A DNA stretch of 64,000 bases from UBA1181 sp963648205 (GTDB lineage Bacteria > Bacteroidota > Bacteroidia > Bacteroidales > Paludibacteraceae). The translations under genes were made by a program, and so were the position numbers. The notes under the pieces are model-generated. The model was not told where the DNA came from and did not search any database. It saw nothing but the letters and a program-made list of their open reading frames with translations. Below, piece by piece: positions 27,616 to 35,818 of the stretch (the stretch's first letter is position 1; each line of letters opens with the position of its first letter). The stretch spans positions 1-64,000 of the forward strand of contig CAVJCT010000042.1 in NCBI GenBank assembly GCA_963648205.1. The letters are read 5' to 3'.

Positions 27616-27629
27616 AAGCAAGTTTCAAC

Positions 27630-27665
27630 GCTATCCTTACATATATATAATAAGGTAAGGATAGC
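27630..27665 (-). repeat. 11-bp perfect inverted repeat between purB and the ABC exporter gene
   Basis: GCTATCCTTAC and GTAAGGATAGC are perfect complements with a 14-nt AT-rich loop. On the minus strand no T-run follows, so it is not a classical terminator. It may be an RNA processing or stability hairpin that separates expression of the two genes. Confidence 0.6.
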
Positions 27666-27673
27666 AGAAAAAA

Positions 27674-29017
27674 TTAAATTCCGGTGTAGTTGTGAGGAGT
27701 GATTGCACGAAGTTCTGCTTTCACACTCTCACTGACATTCAAAGTCTCGATAAAGTCTTTGATTGATTTTTCGGTGATACCCTCATTAGTACGAGTCAAC
27801 GCTTTCAAAGTCTCGTATGGATTTGGATAGCCTTCACGACGCAAGATGGTTTGAATACCCTCTGCAACAACTGCCCAGCACTTGTCCAAATCGGCAGAGA
27901 TAGCCTTCTCGTTCAAGAGCAATTTGCCAATTCCCTTCAAAGAACTTTGGATGGCGATGAGGATATGAGCGAATGGAACACCCACATTTCTCAACACTGT
28001 TGAGTCGGTCAAGTCGCGTTGCAAGCGAGAGACTGGCAATTTAGCAGAGAGGAATTGAAGGATTGAGTTAGCCATACCCAAGTTACCCTCCGCATTCTCG
28101 AAGTCGATAGGGTTCACCTTGTGAGGCATTGCAGAAGAACCTACCTCGCCAGCTTTGATTTTCTGTTTGAAATACTCCATTGAGATGTACTGCCAGAAAT
28201 CGCGGTTCATATCAATCATGATGGTGTTGACACGCTTCAAGCAGTCGAAAATCGCACCCAAATTATCGTAGTTGGAGATTTGAGTCGTCCATTGCTCTCT
28301 TTGCAAACCTAAAACATCATTGACGAAGTGATTTCCAAAAGCACGCCAATCATGATTTGGGAATGCAACGTGGTGAGCATTAAAGTTACCCGTCGCACCA
28401 CCGAATTTTGCACTAACAGGCAAAGTCTTCAACTGATCTACTTGCACACGCAAACGGTTCACGAAGACCATGATCTCCTTACCCAAACGAGTTGGAGAAG
28501 CAGGCTGACCGTGAGTTTTTGCCAACATTGGAATGTTCTTCCACTCTTCGGCGCGAGTAGCCAACTCTTCAATCAATTTTTCAATTTGTGGCAAATAAAC
28601 CTCATTGATTGCAGCCTTAATAGAATAAGGAATAGAAGTATTATTAATATCTTGAGAAGTCAAACCAAAGTGGATGAACTCCTTAAATTGAGCCAAGTTC
28701 AAAGCATCGAATTGCTCCTTCAAGAAATACTCAACAGCCTTCACATCGTGGTTGGTTGTTTTCTCTATCTCCTTGATTCTCTGAGCATTCTCAATTGTGA
28801 AATTCTTGTAGATATTTCTGAGCGCAGAGAAATTTGAAGCATCGAACGCTTTCAAATTAGGAAGAGGCAACTCGCACAAAGCGATGAAATATTCAACCTC
28901 AACAAGTACGCGATAACGAATCAAAGCATACTCTGAAAAATACTCGGATAATGGTTCTGATTTGCCCCAATATCTTCCGTCTACGGGAGAAACGGCAGTC
29001 AATGTATTTAACTCCAT
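27674..29017 (-). CDS. purB: Adenylosuccinate lyase
   Basis: 447 residues, fumarase/aspartase superfamily. It acts twice in purine synthesis, releasing fumarate from SAICAR and from adenylosuccinate. The family signature GEVGSSAMPHKVNPIDFENAEGN contains the catalytic Ser loop; TNHDVKAVEYFL and the substrate-binding LTSQDINNTS and AKTHGQPASPT are present. Length and layout fit the longer E. coli-type PurB (456). The start ATG is followed by MELNTLTAVSPVDGRY, the usual N-terminus. Confidence 0.97.
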   Translation of the reverse strand: MELNTLTAVSPVDGRYWGKSEPLSEYFSEYALIRYRVLVEVEYFIALCELPLPNLKAFDASNFSALRNIYKNFTIENAQRIKEIEKTTNHDVKAVEYFLKEQFDALNLAQFKEFIHFGLTSQDINNTSIPYSIKAAINEVYLPQIEKLIEELATRAEEWKNIPMLAKTHGQPASPTRLGKEIMVFVNRLRVQVDQLKTLPVSAKFGGATGNFNAHHVAFPNHDWRAFGNHFVNDVLGLQREQWTTQISNYDNLGAIFDCLKRVNTIMIDMNRDFWQYISMEYFKQKIKAGEVGSSAMPHKVNPIDFENAEGNLGMANSILQFLSAKLPVSRLQRDLTDSTVLRNVGVPFAHILIAIQSSLKGIGKLLLNEKAISADLDKCWAVVAEGIQTILRREGYPNPYETLKALTRTNEGITEKSIKDFIETLNVSESVKAELRAITPHNYTGI

Positions 29018-29112
29018 CTTATTTGTTATTTTCTATTTTCAAAAACAAATTTGTGAACTGCGAATATAACATTTTCAACGCACATTCACAAATGAATATT
29101 TTGTGGCTAAAA

Positions 29113-30501
29113 TCACTGTTCTAACAACTCATTAGGGTGCGATTTCTTCCATTGTTCAACATTTTTTTCAAATGCTTTCACTTTCTTCGCACTTTTACTT
29201 TGTTTAAACCAATCTGACACATAAATCCTCTGCGGAATATTTTTTCCTTCGTCTGTAAAGTGTCTCTTGCCATTCTTTTTCTCTATAATGACTTTGTCAT
29301 AGAGTTGATTTTCAGAACTGTACGTCTCCATTATCAAAGAATCTCCATGAATCGAGAATCGTTGATAATAGCGATTAGCAGTACCCCATTTTGCCACATC
29401 TCCAACAAACTCCATCGCATAGTCTTTCTTAGATGAGTAGGAAACGAGCCTCAACGGAGAGGTCATATTGCCATCTTCATCTTGTTCCACATTAAATCGA
29501 GCATAAACATGTTCATGACCTTGAAGCACTAAATCGACATTATAATCCTCTACCAAACCATTGAAAAACAGTCGTGGCATCAAGTTGTTTAACTTTCCTT
29601 TTACGGAATATAATGGATGATGTAAAACAACTACATTCCACTTGGCAGTTGATTTTGACAACTCCGCTTTCAGCCAATCTCGTTGATCGAAGAACTTCCA
29701 AAAGTCTTTGTTGGAGTCTAAAAGATAGAAACGAACATCGCCTTCTTGGAAGGTATAGAGTGCGTTTTCACCATTTTCTTTATATGATTTTTGGAAATAA
29801 TAGAAAGTCAGAGGGAAACGTTCTTCCAACTTTCGAGGCACTGCTTTTAGGTATTCGTGGTTACCTGGAATCGTTACGATTGGGTATTTTGTAGCAAATG
29901 TATCTAACGCACTAAAGACGACATTCCAATATTGATCCATCGGTCTTTCTATCAAATCGCCACCAAACAAGAGCAGCCGAGCATCACTATTTCTGCGCAT
30001 TACTGAAGGTAGAAGTGAATCAAATCCGCCATCCATCTCGTCTTGAACGTCTCCAAAATAGAGAAACGAGTAATCTTTTTCCGCACTTTTTTGGAAAGTC
30101 ATCCACGCTGTCGTGTCATTATCGGTACGAATGCGATAATGGTAAACACCCTCTTTTGCGGCATCCTTAATTAAAGCATTGTAGAAGCAAGTCTTACCAG
30201 AGCGAGATTGAAAGACTTCTGATTTTGCATTCAATGTAACTAAAGTGGAATCGTCATTGAGATAGTAATCCAACCAACTTGGATGCGACACAGAATCACA
30301 GATCCAAGTAACATACCTCGAGTTCTCATCCTCACCCATCGTCAAAAGAACTCGCGAGATTTTATTTTCTATCGTATACGCAGGTTCTTCTGGATTTCCG
30401 AACCAGACATGCCATCGCTTCACACAGATAATCGTTGCTATGATGATGATTATCAGCGGAATAGAGATTTTTAGTAATGTATTTCGTTGCTTTTTATCCA
30501 T
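29113..30501 (-). CDS. Purple-acid-phosphatase-like metallophosphoesterase, membrane-anchored
   Basis: 462 residues. One N-terminal membrane helix (about residues 11-27, Ile-rich) anchors a periplasmic enzyme. An N-terminal FnIII-like domain (ISRVLLTMGEDENSRYVTW, YHYRIRTDNDT) is followed by the metallophosphatase with FGDVQD, GGDLIE, GNHEY, VVLHHP and QGHEHVYAR metal ligands. It probably hydrolyses phosphate monoesters or diesters outside the inner membrane; the substrate is unknown. It lies between the decarboxylase and purB on the minus strand. Confidence 0.87.
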   Translation of the reverse strand: MDKKQRNTLLKISIPLIIIIIATIICVKRWHVWFGNPEEPAYTIENKISRVLLTMGEDENSRYVTWICDSVSHPSWLDYYLNDDSTLVTLNAKSEVFQSRSGKTCFYNALIKDAAKEGVYHYRIRTDNDTTAWMTFQKSAEKDYSFLYFGDVQDEMDGGFDSLLPSVMRRNSDARLLLFGGDLIERPMDQYWNVVFSALDTFATKYPIVTIPGNHEYLKAVPRKLEERFPLTFYYFQKSYKENGENALYTFQEGDVRFYLLDSNKDFWKFFDQRDWLKAELSKSTAKWNVVVLHHPLYSVKGKLNNLMPRLFFNGLVEDYNVDLVLQGHEHVYARFNVEQDEDGNMTSPLRLVSYSSKKDYAMEFVGDVAKWGTANRYYQRFSIHGDSLIMETYSSENQLYDKVIIEKKNGKRHFTDEGKNIPQRIYVSDWFKQSKSAKKVKAFEKNVEQWKKSHPNELLEQ

Positions 30502-30529
30502 CTAAATTATCTAAGTTAGTTTGAAAAAA

Positions 30530-30562
30530 AGAGACCCTCTAACGTGAATTAGAAGGTCTTTT
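30530..30562 (-). terminator. Terminator after the decarboxylase gene
   Basis: On the minus strand an imperfect stem pairs AAGACCTTCTAA with TTAGAGGGTCTCTT and is followed by a run of seven T. It lies 18 nt after the stop at 30581. Confidence 0.7.
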
Positions 30563-30580
30563 ATAAGACATTAGTATCTA

Positions 30581-31972
30581 TTAATATCCCAAAATCTTCA
30601 ACATAGATTTGAAACTTTGCTCCTTTGCGAACAACCTAGTGTAGTACTCGCCGTTCTCATCCAAGTCGATTACAACCATCTTCGGAGCAGGCAACAAACA
30701 GTGTTTGATTCCACCGAAACCACTCAATGCCTCTTGATAAGCTCCCATGTGGAAGAAGCCGATGAACTGCTCCCGATCCTTCTGAATCTTAGGCAAGAAG
30801 ATTGCATTGGAGTGGACCTCTGCATTATAGAAGTCCTCACTATCGCAGGTCAAACCGCCGAGGTGAACTCGTTCGTAAGGTTGATCCCAGTTGTTGACTG
30901 CGAGGAATGGGAATCGTTGATTCAATGCCCAAGTGTCTGGCATAGTGTTGATGAACGAACTATCAATCATGTTCCACAACTCACGGTCGTTTTGTTGTTT
31001 CTGATTAACGATGGAATAGAGCATCGCACCACTCTCGCTCACCGTGAACGAACCGAACTCAGTGAAAATATCTGGCTCAGGAACGCCTTGTTGTGTACAA
31101 ATATTCTTCACCGTAGCCACAATCTCCTCCGACATATACTCGTAGTCGTAGGTGAAATCCATGTGAGTTTGGAATGGGAAACCACCACCGATGTTCAAGC
31201 AATGCAAGTCTGGACAGATCTTCTTCAACTCGCAATACAAGTTCAACACCTTGTTCAACTCATTCCAATAATAAGAGGTGTCTTTGATACCCGTGTTCAC
31301 GAAGAAGTGCAACATTTTCAGTTTCACTTGATCGCTGTTCATAATATGATTTTTGTAGAATGGGATGATGTCCGTCACGCGGAATCCCAAACGAGAGGTA
31401 TAGAAATCGAATTTAGGCTCTTCCTCGGTTGCGATACGAATTCCAACATTCAGAGGATCGTTGAAATCCTTAAGCAACATACCCAATTCGTCCTTATTAT
31501 CTAATATAGGAATAACATTTTCGAATCCTTGTCTGATAAGAGACTGGATATTCTCCGTGTACTGCGGAATTTTAAATCCGTTGCAAAGGACAAAGCGTTT
31601 CTTATCCAAGTGACCCGACTCGTACAAACATTCCAACAGGTTGACATCGTATGCCGATGATATTTCCACATGCACTCCGTGTTTCAGCACCTCTTCCATA
31701 ACGAAAGAGAAATGAGAACTCTTCGTGCAGAAACAGTAGTTGTAGCTACCCTGGTAGTCGACCTTTGCCATTGCCACATTGAAAAGGCGGCGAGCCTTCT
31801 GGATATTGTGGGAAATACGAGGCAAATATGCGATACGCAACGGAGTACCATACTGTTTGATTACGTCCATCAGAGGAACGTTAAACCACTGAAGTTCATT
31901 GTCTACAACGCTGAACTCATCATTAGGGAACTCGAACGACTGTTCTATAAGATCAACATACTTGTTCTTCAT
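30581..31972 (-). CDS. Fold-type III PLP-dependent decarboxylase, SpeA-like
   Basis: 463 residues, alanine-racemase-fold decarboxylase. The PLP Lys lies in YCFCTKSSHFSFV; LNIGGGFPF, TEFGSFTVSESGAMLY and the C-terminal GLTCDSEDFY (Cys for substrate) follow in order. The ESG motif resembles biosynthetic arginine decarboxylase (SpeA), but the protein is much shorter than E. coli SpeA (about 658) and lacks its extra domains. Such short forms are common in Bacteroidetes and usually called arginine decarboxylase; another basic amino acid cannot be excluded. It would feed polyamine synthesis. Confidence 0.75.
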   Translation of the reverse strand: MKNKYVDLIEQSFEFPNDEFSVVDNELQWFNVPLMDVIKQYGTPLRIAYLPRISHNIQKARRLFNVAMAKVDYQGSYNYCFCTKSSHFSFVMEEVLKHGVHVEISSAYDVNLLECLYESGHLDKKRFVLCNGFKIPQYTENIQSLIRQGFENVIPILDNKDELGMLLKDFNDPLNVGIRIATEEEPKFDFYTSRLGFRVTDIIPFYKNHIMNSDQVKLKMLHFFVNTGIKDTSYYWNELNKVLNLYCELKKICPDLHCLNIGGGFPFQTHMDFTYDYEYMSEEIVATVKNICTQQGVPEPDIFTEFGSFTVSESGAMLYSIVNQKQQNDRELWNMIDSSFINTMPDTWALNQRFPFLAVNNWDQPYERVHLGGLTCDSEDFYNAEVHSNAIFLPKIQKDREQFIGFFHMGAYQEALSGFGGIKHCLLPAPKMVVIDLDENGEYYTRLFAKEQSFKSMLKILGY

Positions 31973-32022
31973 CTTATCTTTAAAAAGTTAATTTTATGGG
32001 ACAACCATTTTAGAAAAAGACA

Positions 32023-32056
32023 CACCCTGCCTCAACACTTGAATTGAAGCAGGGTG
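32023..32056 (-). terminator. Terminator after fabG
   Basis: CACCCTGC / GCAGGGTG (8 bp) with an 18-nt loop that can pair further (TCAA/TTGA); the minus strand continues into a T-rich run. It lies 36 nt after the fabG stop. Confidence 0.65.
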
Positions 32057-32091
32057 CAAAATTATCATTTCTAATGATTTATGCGAACAAA

Positions 32092-32838
32092 TTACATATT
32101 CATTCCGCCATCCACTTGGATAACCTGACCTGAAATGTAAGAAGACATGTCAGATGCCAAGAAAGTAGCGCAGTTTGCGATATCGTCTGTTGTACCACCA
32201 CGGCGCAAAGGAATCTTCTTGATCCACTCGTTTCTAACATCTTCAGACAAAGCCTGAGTCATTGCGGTGTCGATGAAACCAGGAGCGATAGCATTAGCAC
32301 GGATTCCCTTAGGACCCATCTCTTGACCAACACTCTTAGCCAAAGCGATCAAACCAGCCTTTGAAGAAGCGTAGTTTGCTTGACCAGCATTACCGTGAAC
32401 ACCAACTACAGAAGCCATGTTGATGATTGAGCCATGACGTTGGCGCATCATAATAGGAAGACAAGCGTGGATGAAGTTGAAAGCACTCTTCAAGTTCACT
32501 GCGATAACAGCGTCCCATTGAGCCTCAGACATACGCAACATCAAGCCATCCTTAGTGATACCTGCGTTATTTACCAAAATATCGATTGAACCGAACTCTT
32601 TGTGAATCTCAGAGACAACAGCCTCTGTCTCTGCGAAATCAGCAGCGTTAGAAGCATATCCTTTAGCCTTTACACCTAAAGCAGCGATTTCTTTTTCAGT
32701 TTCCTGAGCTGCCTCGTTGATTACTAAATCTGTAAACGCAATATTTGCACCTTCTTTAGCGAACTTAAGCGCAATCGCTTTACCGATACCACGCGCTGCT
32801 CCGGTGATAAGCGCAGTTTTTCCGTCTAACAATCCCAT
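32092..32838 (-). CDS. fabG: 3-oxoacyl-[acyl-carrier-protein] reductase
   Basis: 248 residues, short-chain dehydrogenase. It reduces beta-ketoacyl-ACP with NADPH in fatty-acid elongation. The nucleotide motif TGAARGIGKAIA is at residues 12-23, followed by NNAGIT, the catalytic tetrad Asn/Ser/Tyr/Lys (Ser in NMASVVGVHG, YASSKAG) and the C-terminal GQVIQVDGGMNM. A -7 box TATCTTTG (32899-32892, minus strand) lies about 50 nt upstream. It is divergent from groES. Confidence 0.94.
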   Translation of the reverse strand: MGLLDGKTALITGAARGIGKAIALKFAKEGANIAFTDLVINEAAQETEKEIAALGVKAKGYASNAADFAETEAVVSEIHKEFGSIDILVNNAGITKDGLMLRMSEAQWDAVIAVNLKSAFNFIHACLPIMMRQRHGSIINMASVVGVHGNAGQANYASSKAGLIALAKSVGQEMGPKGIRANAIAPGFIDTAMTQALSEDVRNEWIKKIPLRRGGTTDDIANCATFLASDMSSYISGQVIQVDGGMNM

Positions 32839-32957
32839 AGATAATATATTTAGTTATTAGTATTTGGGTTATCCTCTTACTTTTTCGCGTGCAAAGATAG
32901 AAAATAAATGTTAAATCAGAACACTACTGCCATTCTTTCCTTCCCAACATTTTAAAT

Positions 32958-33005
32958 CTGACATTTTTGTCAGTATTTCTTTTTCAGTTCTGCCAAAATT
33001 GTCAG
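32958..33005. promoter_or_regulatory. Two palindromes upstream of groES: candidate heat-shock operator
   Basis: CTGACA-TTTT-TGTCAG (32958-32973, perfect) and CTGCCA-AAAT-TGTCAG (32990-33005, one mismatched pair) share the form CTGnCA-N4-TGnCAG. Their centres are 32 bp apart, three helical turns, so a dimeric protein could bind both on one face. Neither resembles CIRCE. Downstream, TTGGCAC at 33026-33032 recalls a sigma-54 -24 element, but the -12 part is poor. No TAnnTTTG box is visible before groES, so regulation probably differs from the housekeeping genes. Confidence 0.5.
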
Positions 33006-33120
33006 AGAAGAGTGTGTTTTATGGTTTGGCACAAAATATGATAGATTAAGGGTGAAAACGGAAACCGAAAGGAGTCCGCAAGACAACAAAAAACGAAAAA
33101 ACAAAATAAAAAGATAGACT

Positions 33121-33390
33121 ATGAACATTAAACCATTAGCAGACAGAGTTTTGGTAAAACCAGCTGCAGCAGAGGAGAAGACCGCAAGTGGAATCATCAT
33201 TCCAGATTCAGCAAAGGAGAAACCATTGAGAGGCGAAGTTCTTGCAATCGGTAATGGAACAAAAGATGAGCAGATGGTCGTAAAAGTAGGCGACAATGTT
33301 CTCTACGGCAAATACGCAGGAACAGAGTTGGAACTCGACGGTGAGAAATACCTCATCATGCGTCAGAGCGACATCCTCGCAATCATCTAA
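33121..33390 (+). CDS. groES: Co-chaperonin GroES
   Basis: 89 residues, the usual Bacteroidetes length. GroES forms a seven-subunit lid on GroEL during ATP-driven protein folding. It has the start IKPLADRVLVKPAAAEEKTASGIIIPDSAKEKP (mobile loop TASGIIIP at about residues 21-28) and the closing VLYGKYAGTELELDGEKYLIMRQSDILAII. Co-transcribed with groEL 74 nt downstream. The upstream region has two palindromes that may control the operon. Confidence 0.98.
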   Translation: MNIKPLADRVLVKPAAAEEKTASGIIIPDSAKEKPLRGEVLAIGNGTKDEQMVVKVGDNVLYGKYAGTELELDGEKYLIMRQSDILAII

Positions 33391-33464
33391 TCATTCAACT
33401 CTACATACATTATTATATAATGTGTGCTTCAGTTAATTCAAAACTCAACTAAAAATTTAAAATC

Positions 33465-35099
33465 ATGGCAAAAGAAATTAAATTCGATACAGATGCTCGC
33501 AACCTTCTGAAGAAAGGTGTTGACGAGTTGGCAAACGCAGTAAAAGTAACCCTTGGTCCTAAAGGACGTAACGTAATCATCGAGAAGAAATTCGGAGCTC
33601 CTCACATCACAAAAGATGGTGTGTCTGTAGCAAAAGAAATCGAACTCGAATGTCCTTACGAGAATATGGGTGCGCAGATTGTTAAGGAAGTTGCTTCTAA
33701 GACAGGTGACGACGCCGGCGACGGAACAACAACTGCAACCGTTTTGGCACAATCAATCATCAACGTAGGTTTGAAGAACGTTGCTGCTGGTGCCAACCCT
33801 ATGGACTTGAAGCGTGGTATCGATAAAGCCGTTGCTAAAGTGGTTGAGAGCATCAAGTCTCAGGCACAAGCAGTTGGCGACGACTACAACAAAATCGAGC
33901 AAGTTGCTACTATCTCTGCCAACAACGATAGCGAAATCGGTAAACTCATCGCCGACGCTATGGCTAAGGTAAAGAAAGAGGGTGTCATCACTGTAGACGA
34001 GGCCAAAGGTATGGACACTACAGTAGACGTTGTAGAAGGAATGCAGTTTGATCGTGGTTACCTCTCACCTTACTTCGTAACTAACACAGATAAGATGGAG
34101 GTTGAGTTTGATAACCCATACATTTTGATTCACGACAAGAAGATTTCTTCATTGAAGGATATTCTTCCAATTTTGGAGGCAACCGCACAGTCTGGTCGTC
34201 CTTTGTTGATCATTGCAGAGGATATCGATGGCGAGGCACTCACCACATTGGTTGTAAACCGTTTGCGTGGTGCTTTGAAGGTAGCTGCAGTTAAGGCTCC
34301 TGGATTTGGCGATCGTAGAAAAGAGATGTTGGAAGATATCGCGATCTTGACTGGTGGTATCGTAATCTCTGAGGAGAAGGGTATCAAGTTGGAGAGTGCG
34401 ACAATCGATTTGTTAGGTTCTGCCGAGAAGGTAACCATCAACAAAGACAATACGACTATCGTCAACGGAGCTGGTCAGAAGGAGAACATCGCAGAGCGTG
34501 TTAACCAAATCAAGGCTCAGATCGAAACTACCAAGTCAAGCTACGACAAAGAGAAATTGCAGGAGCGTTTGGCTAAGTTGGCTGGCGGTGTTGCAGTGCT
34601 CCACGTTGGTGCTCCATCTGAGGTTGAGATGAAGGAGAAGAAAGACCGTGTAGACGATGCATTGAGTGCAACTCGTGCTGCAGTAGAAGAGGGAATCGTT
34701 CCTGGTGGAGGTGTCGCATACATCCGTGCAAGCGAGGCTTTGGCAGACTTGAAGGGCGACAACCAAGACGAGACAACAGGTATCGAGATCATCAAACGTG
34801 CTATCGAGGAGCCACTTCGCCAGATTATCGCTAACGCAGGTAAAGAGGGTGCCGTTTATGTACAGAAAGTACGTGAGGGCAAGGGCGACTTCGGATACAA
34901 CGCTCGCAACGACAAGTTCGAGAACTTCTTCTCTGCAGGTGTTATCGACCCAGCCAAGGTAACTCGTGTGGCTTTGGAGAACGCTGCTTCTATCGCAGGA
35001 ATGCTCTTGACAACAGAGTGTGTCATCGCAGAGAAGAAGTCTGACAAACCTGCTCCAGCAATGCCTCAAATGGGAGGTGGAATGGGTGGCATGATGTAA
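33465..35099 (+). CDS. groEL: Chaperonin GroEL
   Basis: 544 residues. A 14-subunit ATP-dependent folding chamber. ATP-binding GDGTTTATVLA (residues about 86-96), LGPKGRNVIIEKKFG, catalytic Asp region VDDALSATRAAVEEGIVPGGG and the Gly-Met tail MPQMGGGMGGMM are all present. Highly biased codon use (CGT, AAG, GGT) indicates strong expression. It is followed by a strong terminator at 35136-35169. Confidence 0.99.
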   Translation: MAKEIKFDTDARNLLKKGVDELANAVKVTLGPKGRNVIIEKKFGAPHITKDGVSVAKEIELECPYENMGAQIVKEVASKTGDDAGDGTTTATVLAQSIINVGLKNVAAGANPMDLKRGIDKAVAKVVESIKSQAQAVGDDYNKIEQVATISANNDSEIGKLIADAMAKVKKEGVITVDEAKGMDTTVDVVEGMQFDRGYLSPYFVTNTDKMEVEFDNPYILIHDKKISSLKDILPILEATAQSGRPLLIIAEDIDGEALTTLVVNRLRGALKVAAVKAPGFGDRRKEMLEDIAILTGGIVISEEKGIKLESATIDLLGSAEKVTINKDNTTIVNGAGQKENIAERVNQIKAQIETTKSSYDKEKLQERLAKLAGGVAVLHVGAPSEVEMKEKKDRVDDALSATRAAVEEGIVPGGGVAYIRASEALADLKGDNQDETTGIEIIKRAIEEPLRQIIANAGKEGAVYVQKVREGKGDFGYNARNDKFENFFSAGVIDPAKVTRVALENAASIAGMLLTTECVIAEKKSDKPAPAMPQMGGGMGGMM

Positions 35100-35135
35100 T
35101 CAAGACTATTACATATCATTCTTCATAATGAAAAA

Positions 35136-35169
35136 AGAGGGCAGGATTTCGGTTCTGCTCTCTTTTTTT
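35136..35169 (+). terminator. groESL terminator
   Basis: AGAGGGCAG / CTGCTCTCT stem (9 bp, one G-U) with a 10-nt loop, followed by TTTTTTT. Confidence 0.85.
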
Positions 35170-35214
35170 GTGCATTTAAGATGATTTTTCTAATTTCGTA
35201 AAAATCATTGTCCA

Positions 35215-35454
35215 ATGGAATCACAAGAAAGAACACCAGAATTTGACAGGCTCACATTCACGATAATAGCGATTGAGGCTGCAGCCAAGAAGATGGGGAT
35301 ATCGCCATCTGAAATGTGGTGTCGGCTAAATCGAGTAGGACTTATAAAGAACCTCATACAAGGATGTTACGACGCATTACACACTCAGAGTTGTGATGCA
35401 GTAGCCAGCGATGTCATTGAGGCGTTACATAATTGGGAAAAGAAACTGCTATGA
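35215..35454 (+). CDS. DUF3791-family protein
   Basis: 79 residues, soluble and helical. The region FTIIAIEAAAKKMGISPSEMWCRLNRVGLI, CYDALHTQSCDAVASDVIEAL fits DUF3791 (family: '...IEALAEKLGKSGSEVYRLL...CYDVLHTQ...DILE'). DUF3791 genes usually flank a DUF3990 gene in Bacteroidetes and Firmicutes, suggesting antitoxin-like or partner roles, although the function is not proved. The stop overlaps the start of the next gene (ATGA). Confidence 0.75.
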   Translation: MESQERTPEFDRLTFTIIAIEAAAKKMGISPSEMWCRLNRVGLIKNLIQGCYDALHTQSCDAVASDVIEALHNWEKKLL

Positions 35455-35603
35455 ACGAACAAACTGTATACCACGGATCCGACATAACTGTTGACAAGCC
35501 TCTCGTTGGTGTTGGACGCGAAAAGCCAAATTACCAAATCTGCATTCTGAAACAAGAAATAATTGACGAATATTTGCATTACAAATCAAGCAAAATCTTC
35601 TAA
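35451..35603 (+). pseudogene. Internally deleted DUF3990 (ADP-ribosyltransferase-like) remnant
   Basis: A 50-residue reading frame. It begins VYHGSDITVDKPLVGVGR, the N-terminus of DUF3990 (family: 'YHGS...I..P......'), and jumps directly to EKPNYQICILKQEIIDEYLH, the family's C-terminal segment ('..KPN.Q.CF....VID.YLHF'). About 100 central residues, including the core of the ADP-ribosyltransferase-like fold, are missing without a frame change. It therefore cannot be active as the full family would be. It overlaps the upstream DUF3791 gene by four bases and precedes a second DUF3791 gene by 2 nt. A functional mini-protein is conceivable but unlikely. Confidence 0.7.
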
Positions 35604-35605
35604 TT

Positions 35606-35815
35606 ATGTTAGACATTCTTTTATGGAATAAAATCGCTCGTATTGTCGCACAATTAGCCGACACACTGCATATCACCACGGATGAAGCCATGAGCATCTT
35701 CTATCAATCCCGAGAATGCGAGTTGCTTCACGATGAGCGTTTAGGACTCCACCTTATGAGCGATACTTATATTGTCAACGACATTATTGCCGAATTGAAA
35801 CAAAAGCCACAATAG
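35606..35815 (+). CDS. DUF3791-family protein (second copy)
   Basis: 69 residues: ARIVAQLADTLHITTDEAMSIFYQSRECELLHDERLGLH fits the DUF3791 pattern ('...A....S..EAL..FY.S.....L.D...GL'). It is the third member of the DUF3791-DUF3990-DUF3791 triad and only distantly similar to the first. It is followed by a 105-nt region with four TTTTGTTCAA-type repeats before the ATPase gene. Confidence 0.75.
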   Translation: MLDILLWNKIARIVAQLADTLHITTDEAMSIFYQSRECELLHDERLGLHLMSDTYIVNDIIAELKQKPQ

Positions 35816-35818
35816 CAA

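Noticed and set aside
30617..31504. 295-codon open frame on the plus strand opposite the decarboxylase
   Set aside because: Antisense shadow of a clear PLP enzyme; composition mirrors the complementary codons.
33026..33042. Sigma-54 promoter for groES (TTGGCAC)
   Set aside because: The -24 half fits, but the -12 half (ATGAT) lacks the essential GC; kept only as a remark within the groESL finding.
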